Below are positions 1 through 6,909 of a stretch of 8,010 nt of DNA, piece after piece (within the stretch, counting starts at the first letter, position 1; every line of letters starts with the position of its first letter). The position numbers and the translations under genes were made by a program. The notes beneath the pieces were generated by a model, which saw only the letters and a list, made by a program, of their open reading frames with translations, was not told where the DNA came from and did not search any database. The stretch covers positions 1-8,010 of the forward strand of contig JADGRR010000117.1 in assembly GCA_017880745.1 (NCBI GenBank), written 5' to 3'. This DNA is from Burkholderiales bacterium. Lineage in GTDB: Bacteria; Pseudomonadota; Gammaproteobacteria; Burkholderiales; SG8-39.

Positions 1-2819
1 CACAGGTCGCTCGATCCGCCCATCTCCAACACGATGGTCGATACCAGTCCCTGCTCCGGGTCGACCCATGCGCCGGTAAGGGCAAGCCCCTCCATCTGCA
101 GCCGCGTGCGCTCCTCGCCCGTGCCCACGACCGGCGCCAGGGTTTCGAAATTCTGCAGGCGGTAGAACTGGCCCGGATGAAATTTCCGGGCCGCCATCGG
201 CGCTTTGATCACCACCTCGACGATAGTCGGGGTCAGCCGTTCGACGCGGTGCACGGTGGCGAGCAGGTCGCGGCGCAACGCGGCGAACAACTCCGCCGTG
301 GCCAGCCGAGAGCGCGGCGGATGCTGCGCCAGGACCCGCGACACCACCGGATAACCCTGCTTCGCCGAACCCATCGCCTTGACCACGTTGCCGAAATACG
401 AAGGGTGCAGGTCGCCGAAGAAACTGATGTAACGCCCATCTTCGAGGCGCGACAGCAGCACCTCGGCCCGCGCCGGTTTGGACAGGGAATGGTCGGGTTT
501 TACCGGTTCGCCGTCTTCGCCGCAGGCGCGGAAATATTTCCCGTCGAGCTGGAAATGTCCGGGGTGCTCGCGTGCGAGCACGGTGTTCGGTTGCGTGCCC
601 GCGGCGACGAAAATGGTGTGCGCCGGCAGCCAGTGTTCGCCGCTCGCCCCCCATTTTCCGTCGGCGCCGATGTGCTGCAGGGCGAAGCGCATGCCCTTCA
701 CCGCGCCGTAATTGTCCACCTCCACCGCCAGCGGCGACAGGCATTCGGCAAAGGTGATCCCCTCTTCCAGCGCCTTTTCCACCTCTTCGTGGTTGAGCGT
801 GTACGAGGGGCTGTCGGTGAGGCGCCGGCGGTAGGCAATGGTGACGCCGCCCCAGTGCTTGAGCAGTTCGATCAGGCTCGCCGGGCGCGTCTCGCGCGCG
901 GCGAGCGTGCGCTCGTCACGGATGGCGCGCGCATGGGCGAGGAATTCCTCGGCGATTTCGCGTTCCTGGTCGTCCCATTTGGCACGCACCGCATCCTCGC
1001 CGATTTCGGCGGCGAGGATTTCGAAGCGCGTCAGGAATTTTTCCACCTGGACCAGGTAATAGGCGAGGGATTCGGTGGCGGTATCGACGGCCGTCAAGCC
1101 GCCGCCGATCACCAGCACCGGCAGCCGCAGTTGCATGTTGGCGATCGAATCGGCCTTCGCCGCGCCGGTGAGCTGCAGCGCCATGAGGAAATCGGAGGCC
1201 GCGCGCACGCCTCGCGCGAGACCGTTGGGGATGTCAAGCACGGTGGGTTTGCCCGCGCCCATGCACAGGGCGAGATGGTCGAAACCGAGTGCAGCCACAT
1301 CCTCCACGGTCAAGGTGCCGCCAAAGCGCACTCCCCCGAACAGCGCAAACTGCTCGCGCCGCTGGAGCAGCAGGCGGATGATCTTGAGGAAATTCTTGTC
1401 CCAACGCACGGTGATGCCGTATTCGGCGACACCGCCAAAACCCGCCATCACCCGATCGGAGAGGCTCTCGTAGATGTCGCGCACCTCGCGTATCGGGCGA
1501 AACGGCACGCGCTCGCCGGCAGCGCCGACTCCGGCGAGCTCGGCCGGCAGCGGCTCGATCTTGAGACCGTCGATGCCTGCCACGTCATGACCGTCGTTCA
1601 TCAGATGGTGTGCGAGGCCGAAGCCCGCCGGCCCCATGCCGGCGATGAGCACGCGCTTGCCGCTTGCCGGTCTGGGAAAAGGCCGGCGCAGGTCGAGCGG
1701 ATTCCAGCGCGTCAGCAGGCCGTAGATCTCGAATCCATAAGGCAGTTCGAGCACGTCCTTTAGCGTGCGCGTCTCGGCCTGGGGGATATTCACCGGCTCC
1801 TGCTTCTGGTAGATGCAGGATTTCATGCAGTCATTGCAAATGCGGTGGCCCGTGGCTGCGACCAAAGGATTATCGACGCAAATCACGGCGAGTGCGCCGA
1901 TCGCATGGCCCTCGGTCTTGACCTTGTGGAATTCGGATATCTTTTCCTCCAGCGGACAACCGGCCTGGGTCACGCCGAAGACGTTCTTCTTGAATGCGGG
2001 TGGGACGGAACCGTCCCGGGGCGGTTCCGATTCTTTCTTTGCGGCCGCTTTCTCGCGCAGGCCGGTGGAGCAGGAGTCCTTGCCCTGCTCGTGGCACCAG
2101 ATGCAGTAATTGGCCTGATCGAGCGCGCCGGTGAGGTCGGTGCCCGTGTCGGTCAGGGCGAAGCCTTCGCGCCGGCGCAGATGCTCAGGCAGCAGCGTGT
2201 GCGCCGCGTAACCGCCGGCAGTATCGGTGTGCACCGGCACCAAGTGCATGAAATCGAGCTTCAGCGGCGCCTTGAACAAGACGCCGGCGCGGTGCTTCTT
2301 CTTTCCCGCCGCGGTCTGACTGGCCCAGGCCGCATATTGCACGGCAGTCTCGATCCGTTCGCCGTACCGCGCTTCGTTCTTTAGCCATTCGCTGACCTCG
2401 CGTGCGAACACGAGTTCCGAGAACCCTTCGCCGAACCAGGAGACCAGCCGCGCTTCGAGGGCCGCGCCGTCCAGGCCTGCCGCTTCATCGGGCTTGATCT
2501 TGTGCAGGGCGCGGCGCTGCACGAACAGGCGTTTAATCGTGTACAGCGGCGCGAGTTCCGAGTGCCGCGCAGACAGCGCTTCCACTTCAGCCTCGATCCC
2601 GAACAGCGCGGCGGTAAAGTCGTCCAGGTGCGGCGCGAGGGCGATCAGCAACTCCGATTCCGCCTTCTTCGCCAGCGCGTCGGGTTCGGCGCGGGCTAAG
2701 ACCAGGCGTTCGGCCAAGGCCGCATCGCCCTGGCCCACGTATTGCAGGAACGCGGCATCGATGCGCACCAGCCCTGCGCGCGAGTACAGGTCGGGAAAGG
2801 AAAAGCCGAATTTGAGCAT
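1..2819 (-). CDS. Large FAD/NAD(P)-dependent Fe-S oxidoreductase, GltD/NfnB-like core fused to an FNR-like domain (C-terminus cut by window edge)
   Basis: The frame is open for 939 codons from ATG at 2819 to the left edge. An in-frame TGA lies ten codons upstream with no other start codon between, so this ATG is the earliest start, although no good Shine-Dalgarno precedes it. Residues 1-230 are mostly helical and match nothing I recognise. Cysteines at 239, 242, 250, 288, 314, 328, 331 and 335 (YCIWC, GCPLEEKIS, ICNDCMKSC, then PVNIP) follow the pattern of the two-[4Fe-4S] domain of glutamate synthase small subunit, NfnB and dihydropyrimidine dehydrogenase. GMGPAG at 394-399 is the FAD Rossmann motif, GGGLTAVDTA at 572-581 the second dinucleotide fold, and AAGTQPN at 739-745 the closing FAD motif. 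From about 850 an FNR-like FAD domain starts (HRVERLTPTIVEVV, then HPGQFYRLQN at 881-890). Probably cytosolic, moving electrons between NAD(P)H and an iron-sulfur or flavin partner. The exact reaction is unknown. The class is secure; the Nfn-like role is inference. Confidence 0.88.
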   Translation of the reverse strand, partial: MLKFGFSFPDLYSRAGLVRIDAAFLQYVGQGDAALAERLVLARAEPDALAKKAESELLIALAPHLDDFTAALFGIEAEVEALSARHSELAPLYTIKRLFVQRRALHKIKPDEAAGLDGAALEARLVSWFGEGFSELVFAREVSEWLKNEARYGERIETAVQYAAWASQTAAGKKKHRAGVLFKAPLKLDFMHLVPVHTDTAGGYAAHTLLPEHLRRREGFALTDTGTDLTGALDQANYCIWCHEQGKDSCSTGLREKAAAKKESEPPRDGSVPPAFKKNVFGVTQAGCPLEEKISEFHKVKTEGHAIGALAVICVDNPLVAATGHRICNDCMKSCIYQKQEPVNIPQAETRTLKDVLELPYGFEIYGLLTRWNPLDLRRPFPRPASGKRVLIAGMGPAGFGLAHHLMNDGHDVAGIDGLKIEPLPAELAGVGAAGERVPFRPIREVRDIYESLSDRVMAGFGGVAEYGITVRWDKNFLKIIRLLLQRREQFALFGGVRFGGTLTVEDVAALGFDHLALCMGAGKPTVLDIPNGLARGVRAASDFLMALQLTGAAKADSIANMQLRLPVLVIGGGLTAVDTATESLAYYLVQVEKFLTRFEILAAEIGEDAVRAKWDDQEREIAEEFLAHARAIRDERTLAARETRPASLIELLKHWGGVTIAYRRRLTDSPSYTLNHEEVEKALEEGITFAECLSPLAVEVDNYGAVKGMRFALQHIGADGKWGASGEHWLPAHTIFVAAGTQPNTVLAREHPGHFQLDGKYFRACGEDGEPVKPDHSLSKPARAEVLLSRLEDGRYISFFGDLHPSYFGNVVKAMGSAKQGYPVVSRVLAQHPPRSRLATAELFAALRRDLLATVHRVERLTPTIVEVVIKAPMAARKFHPGQFYRLQNFETLAPVVGTGEERTRLQMEGLALTGAWVDPEQGLVSTIVLEMGGSSDL

Positions 2820-2856
2820 TTGGGAGAACGCGGAATGGAACAGGCGTCATGTTACC

Positions 2857-2879
2857 TTGGGCCGCGGCCGCGGCACCAA
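2857..2879. repeat. GC-rich hairpin (NotI-like palindrome) in the leader of the flavoprotein gene
   Basis: A perfect 14-bp palindrome, GCCGCGGCCGCGGC, lies at 2861-2874. It is extended by TTGG (2857-2860) pairing with CCAA (2876-2879) across one bulged A. A four-base GGCC loop gives a nine-pair stem. On the plus strand it is followed by a T-rich run (TCGTTTTCTTATTT), so it has the form of an intrinsic terminator for transcription coming from the left, where only antisense to the flavoprotein gene would arrive. On the minus strand it sits about 40 bases upstream of the flavoprotein start codon and could shape its leader. The structure is visible; either function is inference. Confidence 0.5.
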
Positions 2880-2897
2880 TCGTTTTCTTATTTGCTT

Positions 2898-2932
2898 ATG
2901 CCTGTGTCGGGCAGGCGGCCGGAAACAGGAAT
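2898..2932. repeat. Imperfect inverted repeat directly upstream of the dehydrogenase promoter
   Basis: The segments 2901-2912 and 2918-2929 pair at 10 of 12 positions around a five-base loop (AGGCG). The outer CCTGT/ACAGG block is perfect. A further two pairs (2898-2899 with 2931-2932) follow after one mismatch. It abuts the proposed -35 box at 2932-2937, which is where an activator or repressor site would be expected, but it could equally be a dispersed REP-type hairpin. No function is shown. Confidence 0.4.
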
Positions 2933-2961
2933 TGAACCTTGGCGCAAAAACGCAGGATAAT
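2932..2961 (+). promoter_or_regulatory. Predicted sigma-70-type promoter for the short-chain dehydrogenase
   Basis: TTGAAC at 2932-2937 and GATAAT at 2956-2961 match the -35 and -10 consensus at 4 of 6 and 5 of 6 positions, with an 18-base spacer. They point toward the gene starting at 3095. Transcription would begin near 2968, giving a leader of roughly 127 bases. No competing pair of this quality was found by eye in this intergenic region. Confidence 0.5.
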
Positions 2962-3094
2962 ACACAAATACGCGATCGCTTTGGCGTGCCGATTTGTCGA
3001 TGCAGTGCGAATATCGCCACGTTTCCCGATCCATGTTCGACCCGCGTAAGGCAGCTATCGAATCAATCTTTGTTCGTAACCGAGGAAGGCTCAA

Positions 3095-3859
3095 ATGGAA
3101 ATCAAGAACAGCACGTTCATCGTCACCGGCGGCGCATCCGGCCTCGGCGCGGCCACTGTGCGCGCCATCGCGGCGGTCGGCGGCAATGTCGTCATCGCCG
3201 ACGTCAATGCCGATGCCGGCAATGCACTGGCCAAGGAATTGGGCCGGGCGCGATTCATCAAGACCGACGTGACCTCGGAAGCCGATGGCAAGGCTGCCGT
3301 CGCGCTGGCGCTGAAGGAATTCGGCGGCCTGCAGGGCCTCATCAACTGCGCCGGAATCGCCATAGCCGAAAAGACCGTGGGCAGGGAAGGACCGCACGCG
3401 CTCGCCAGCTTCAGCCGGGTGGTCGGCATCAACCTGATCGGTACGTTCAACATGATCCGCCTGGCAGCCGACGCCATGAGCAAGGGCCAGCCCAATGCCG
3501 GCGGCGAGCGCGGCGTGATCATCAGCACGGCCTCGGTGGCTGCCTTCGACGGCCAGATAGGCCAGGCGGCGTATTCCGCCTCCAAGGGAGGGGTGGTGGG
3601 GATGACATTGCCGATCGCACGCGACATGTGGCGCTCCGGCATACGCGTAATGACCATTGCGCCGGGAATTTTCGAAACGCCGATGTTGCTGGGCTTGCCG
3701 AAGGAAGCGCAGGACGCACTCGGCAAGATGGTGCCGTTCCCGCCGCGCCTGGGCCGTCCAGAAGAGTACGCTGCGCTGGCCAAGCACATCATCGAAAACG
3801 AAATGCTGAATGGTGAAGTAATCAGGCTCGATGGCGCCATTCGGATGGCACCGAAGTAA
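3095..3859 (+). CDS. NAD-dependent short-chain dehydrogenase, 3-hydroxyacyl-CoA dehydrogenase type 2 (HSD10)-like
   Basis: Complete 254-residue classical SDR, the usual length. It starts at ATG 3095 behind GAGGAAGG (3082-3089), an excellent ribosome site five bases upstream. The NAD-binding glycine motif is TGGASGLG at 11-18, and Asp36 at the end of the second strand favours NAD over NADP. NCAG is at 84-87. The catalytic tetrad is Asn113, Ser147, Tyr160 and Lys164 within STASVAAFDGQIGQAAYSAS and the following Lys. The blocks VGMTLPIARD, RVMTIAPG and NGEVIRLDGAIRM are close to those I know from mitochondrial HSD10/ERAB and its bacterial relatives, which oxidise 3-hydroxyacyl-CoA or 2-methyl-3-hydroxybutyryl-CoA in beta-oxidation and isoleucine breakdown. 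Cytosolic, expected tetramer. It stands alone: the flavoprotein gene diverges from it, and the esterase gene converges 46 bases past its stop, with no clear terminator in between. The substrate is inferred from family resemblance. Confidence 0.93.
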   Translation: MEIKNSTFIVTGGASGLGAATVRAIAAVGGNVVIADVNADAGNALAKELGRARFIKTDVTSEADGKAAVALALKEFGGLQGLINCAGIAIAEKTVGREGPHALASFSRVVGINLIGTFNMIRLAADAMSKGQPNAGGERGVIISTASVAAFDGQIGQAAYSASKGGVVGMTLPIARDMWRSGIRVMTIAPGIFETPMLLGLPKEAQDALGKMVPFPPRLGRPEEYAALAKHIIENEMLNGEVIRLDGAIRMAPK

Positions 3860-3905
3860 GGTTTTTACGGCAAACGGGGGCTGGTAATGTCCGCCCAAAT
3901 CTAGG

Positions 3906-5612
3906 TCAGGGAATCGCGCACGTGAAGTTAGCGGCGTCGTCCGTGCTTCCCGAACCATTGTACTTTGCCACCTGCGGATAAGTGCAGAGCGGGCGGGTGG
4001 TCAGCACCGGTTTCGTTACATCGTCGTTGGGGAACTTGGACGCGACGATCGCCTGGGGCGCAGTACCCTTCTCGGACCAGGCCATGAGCGCACGGAAGAT
4101 GTCATGCGTCGCATCCGCCGGCACGATCCCGCTGGATGCCTGCCCGAACTGGTTCGGCCCCGCACCGCCGCCGCAGTGCCCCATCCCCGGGACCATGTAG
4201 AGCTTGGCGAAGTCAACCGGTACATTGGCGCTCGCCAGCGTCTGGTTGACGGCGTCCCAGTACAGGGTCGTACCCTCTGACATGATCAACTGGTCCGCCC
4301 ACCCGTGATACATGATCAGCTTGCCGCCGCGTGCCCGGAACGCCGAAAGGTCGGGATTGTCCGTGGCCATCAACGGGCCGACCTTCGTGACGTTATCGTT
4401 GAAAAACGCTGCGAAGTTCGCGTAAGTCAGCGTTGTCCAGTCCCAGGTTGGGTCGAAATACACCCAATACCTGCCTTGCTCGATCGTAGTCGGGAATGGC
4501 GTAGCGCCCGCCATGGGAGTGAGGTCCGCTCCCCTTTCGAAACCGGGCCACAGGAGGTTTCCGAGGGTATCGCGGGCTCCGCCCCACATCTTCTTGATGG
4601 ATATCGCCTCCGCCGTGCTCAGGCAAGTCCTATCGGTTGAAGCACAAGTGCTCGTTGTGATGGTGCTGTCCTTCGTCGGGTCGTAGGTGCAGGTTCGCGG
4701 ATCGCGGATCACCCCATCGGTCACTCCATCCGCGGCATCGCATGTCGTGACCGCGCGCTGCGTCGCCAGATTGAGTTTGGCGGTAAGCATCGGAGCGCCC
4801 GGAGTGCCGCCAACGGCGAGTTCCTGTCGCATCGCGACCTGCGCCCAAATCTGGGCAGCCTGGAAGCGATCCCAGTGGATAGCTGGCGCGCCCGCCAGGA
4901 TCGCGTCGTAGTCAGCCGGAAATTTCTGGGCCATCATCAATCCTTGCCTGCCGCCGGTTGAGCACCCATACCAGTACGAACGGACGGGATCCTGCGAGTA
5001 GAACGCCTTGACAAGTTGCTTGCCGATGACAGCCATCAGGTGTTCTGATCGGAAGGCGAAGTCCGTTTGGAGCGCGGTATTCGGAACGCCTGGGGAAAGC
5101 ATGCCGAACGCGCCCGACAGGATGAACGAAGAGTGTCCGGTGTCGGTTTGTACGCCGACGAAGCCTTGCTTCACGGAGTCCGCGGCCACACCAACAGAGC
5201 CTACATAGACGCCACCCCCCTCGGAACGGAACCGACCATTCCACGCCGACGTCGGCATCGCGACCCAAATGTTGATCGCTTGGGCGACCTTCACCTTGAC
5301 CAGGCAATACGGCTTGTCCGCTGGACCCGTACCGGTGGTTCCGGTAGCCGCATCGAGAATCGTGACCGTGTCATCTGCGCTCAACGTGGTTGCCCCGATG
5401 CCTGCCATCGAGCAGGTTGCAGTGGGGTTGATCGACAGGCTGTCCAACACGGTCGGTAGGGTTGCAACCGCATTCGGGGCGTTGCCGCTGCTGCCGCTGC
5501 TACCGCCGCCGCAGCCGCCCAGCGTTACGATTGAGCCAGCGATGCCGGTCAGTAGCAAGTTGCGCCACCGGCGAGAGCTGTGTCCACCCGCCGCATATGC
5601 TGTCTTCATCAT
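3906..5612 (-). CDS. Exported tannase/feruloyl esterase family hydrolase (MHETase-related), predicted lipoprotein
   Basis: Complete 568-residue protein with a strong GGAGGAG site (5617-5623) before two adjacent ATGs; spacing is 4 bases to the first and 7 to the second, so either may be used. The N-terminus has an SRRWRNLL stretch, a hydrophobic segment (19-33) and an LGGC lipobox at 31-34. A Gly/Ser-rich linker follows, so export and lipid anchoring are likely. The alpha/beta-hydrolase nucleophile is Ser218 in GCSTGGRQG (216-224). Asp440 (YHGWAD) and His479 (GMGHCGGG) complete the triad, and Cys217 with Cys480 form the paired-cysteine CS-D-HC signature of this family. CDAADGVTDG (291-300) fits the calcium-binding loop of the lid domain. 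The C-terminal RPLCTYPQVAKYNGSG block is typical. Known members hydrolyse gallate, ferulate, chlorogenate or mono(hydroxyethyl) terephthalate esters; the substrate here cannot be read from sequence. It is divergent from an AraC-type regulator, its probable controller. Confidence 0.93.
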   Translation of the reverse strand: MMKTAYAAGGHSSRRWRNLLLTGIAGSIVTLGGCGGGSSGSSGNAPNAVATLPTVLDSLSINPTATCSMAGIGATTLSADDTVTILDAATGTTGTGPADKPYCLVKVKVAQAINIWVAMPTSAWNGRFRSEGGGVYVGSVGVAADSVKQGFVGVQTDTGHSSFILSGAFGMLSPGVPNTALQTDFAFRSEHLMAVIGKQLVKAFYSQDPVRSYWYGCSTGGRQGLMMAQKFPADYDAILAGAPAIHWDRFQAAQIWAQVAMRQELAVGGTPGAPMLTAKLNLATQRAVTTCDAADGVTDGVIRDPRTCTYDPTKDSTITTSTCASTDRTCLSTAEAISIKKMWGGARDTLGNLLWPGFERGADLTPMAGATPFPTTIEQGRYWVYFDPTWDWTTLTYANFAAFFNDNVTKVGPLMATDNPDLSAFRARGGKLIMYHGWADQLIMSEGTTLYWDAVNQTLASANVPVDFAKLYMVPGMGHCGGGAGPNQFGQASSGIVPADATHDIFRALMAWSEKGTAPQAIVASKFPNDDVTKPVLTTRPLCTYPQVAKYNGSGSTDDAANFTCAIP

Positions 5613-5840
5613 GAGTCTCCTCCGAATGCTGTTATTCTATTGGTGGCGCCGTCGACTGGCTGCCGGAACCGTGGCAATTCACACACGCATTTCCGATCGC
5701 GCCAATGTCTCCATATTCGCTTGATAGTTGCCACGACCATTTCGGTTGACTAAGCTTTGGATTGCGAAAGCCAACGGTAGACAAGCTATGGGACCTGCGC
5801 TGAAAAGTCTTTCAAGTTCCTGCCAGAAACCGAGAGGATT
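5613..5840. promoter_or_regulatory. Divergent regulatory region between the esterase and AraC-type regulator genes, with a split inverted repeat
   Basis: This 228-bp gap must hold the promoters of both genes. The octamer CGTGGCAA at 5670-5677 recurs as its exact reverse complement, TTGCCACG, at 5728-5735, with centres 58 bp apart. That arrangement would suit two half-sites bound by an AraC-family dimer, but it is only a candidate. For the esterase, TAGAAT on the minus strand (5634-5639) is a possible -10 box with no convincing -35, as expected for an activator-dependent promoter. For the regulator, TTGACT at 5746-5751 resembles a -35 box, but I see no good -10 box at the proper distance. Confidence 0.4.
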
Positions 5841-6779
5841 TTGAAAGTAGCGCTCGCTCCCCAGTGCATTAGAATGCGCCAGATGATGAAACCTCCGACA
5901 CCCGTGACCTCGATACTGGACGCGTATCCAGAACCTTCGTTGCTGAGTAAGAACCAGCTCGAGCGTTGGAATGGCCTGAAGATCGGCTACTTCAACGCAA
6001 CAGGTTTTGTCCGCGGTTACCTTTGTCTGGACCATCCTTGTATCGGTCTGATTTCATGTGGAGCAGCCCAGGGTTCGATGCGCTTCGGGGCGAACAATAC
6101 CGAGCTTGATGTTGGAGCAGGGACTGCGGGCCTCTTTGGCCCGCAGATGGAGCTCAACCGCTGCAAGTGGCGATGCAGCGAAGCGAAGCGCGTTCTGGTG
6201 GAATTCGATAGTTCCACCTATCGCAGACTGGAACTGGAGGACGCCTTTTTAGGAGATGATCTACAACAGAATCTGGATTTTCACGATTCGAGTATGAATG
6301 GGCTGCTTCTTGGGATGATTGAAGAGATCCAGCAGGGGTGTCCTCACGGCGAGTTGTTTGCCGAGTCGCTATCACATGGACTTATTCGGCACGTCCACTA
6401 TCATCACGGCGCTTCGCGCAAATCGGCTGCAGCCTTGGAAGGCAAGTCCCGATTCGATGCACAACAGTTTTCCAGACTGAAGGAATATGTGCGCGCCAAT
6501 CTCTCCGCCAAGATTACGATGCATAACATTGCCGATGCAGTCGGAGTCAATCAGGCATTTCTGTTCCGGGGGTTTCGCAACACGTTCGCTTGCAGCCCTT
6601 ACCAGTACGTCTTGTCTGAGCGAATCGCCGCAGCAAAGAGAATGCTGGCGTACGGGAAGCTTCCTCTCGTTGACATCGCATTAATGACCGGGTTTTCGAG
6701 TCATAGTCACTTCAGTATGGTTTTCAGCCGGCAGATGGGACTGAGCCCCACTGAATTTGCTCTGAAATGCCGGGCCTAG
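5841..6779 (+). CDS. AraC-family transcriptional regulator
   Basis: Up to 312 residues, a normal length for the family. The C-terminal domain has the two helix-turn-helix units of AraC/XylS proteins. The first is about 225-257 (ITMHNIADAVGVNQAFLF, then SPYQYV). The second is about 274-306 (LPLVDIALMTGFSSHSHF, then GLSPTEF), with the conserved DIA..TGFSS core and the GLSPTEF ending. Residues 1-200 form the sensing and dimerisation part and contain beta-type segments compatible with a cupin-like fold; the ligand is unknown. The start is uncertain. TTG at 5841 has GAGAGGA just upstream but very close, while ATG at 5874, 5883 or 5886 are in-frame alternatives without a clear ribosome site. Transcribed away from the esterase gene, it most likely controls that gene and perhaps itself. 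Its base composition is lower in GC than its neighbours (23 G/C in 6241-6300), a hint of separate ancestry. Confidence 0.9.
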   Translation: MKVALAPQCIRMRQMMKPPTPVTSILDAYPEPSLLSKNQLERWNGLKIGYFNATGFVRGYLCLDHPCIGLISCGAAQGSMRFGANNTELDVGAGTAGLFGPQMELNRCKWRCSEAKRVLVEFDSSTYRRLELEDAFLGDDLQQNLDFHDSSMNGLLLGMIEEIQQGCPHGELFAESLSHGLIRHVHYHHGASRKSAAALEGKSRFDAQQFSRLKEYVRANLSAKITMHNIADAVGVNQAFLFRGFRNTFACSPYQYVLSERIAAAKRMLAYGKLPLVDIALMTGFSSHSHFSMVFSRQMGLSPTEFALKCRA

Positions 6780-6909
6780 CATCTAGCTTATTCATTTTGC
6801 CCTCGCATTTCCTGAATGGGACTTGCGGACTACCGAATTGTGAATCACACTGACCTGCACCTACTCAGTGATACCAGCGTAAGTGTAGTTGAGTCCGTCA
6901 CTCAGGAGT

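Noticed and set aside
177..1763. A 528-codon open frame on the plus strand, plus others at 1845-2384 and 2494-3816.
   Set aside because: These are antisense shadows of the GC-rich flavoprotein and dehydrogenase genes. Their translations are rich in Arg, His and Gly with no family motif, while the minus strand at 1-2819 and the plus strand at 3095-3859 show clear catalytic motifs.
2930..2940. GGTTCAATTCC on the minus strand, resembling a tRNA T-arm.
   Set aside because: The flanking bases do not form a five-pair T-stem, and no anticodon arm or acceptor stem can be drawn around it.
3860..3905. Possible terminator between the convergent dehydrogenase and esterase genes.
   Set aside because: There is a short T-run just after the stop, but no convincing stem precedes it in either direction.
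2888..3958. Long minus-strand frames across the dehydrogenase (2888-3958 and 3091-3840).
   Set aside because: They lie opposite a complete SDR gene with a strong ribosome site and full catalytic tetrad, and their translations have no recognisable domains.
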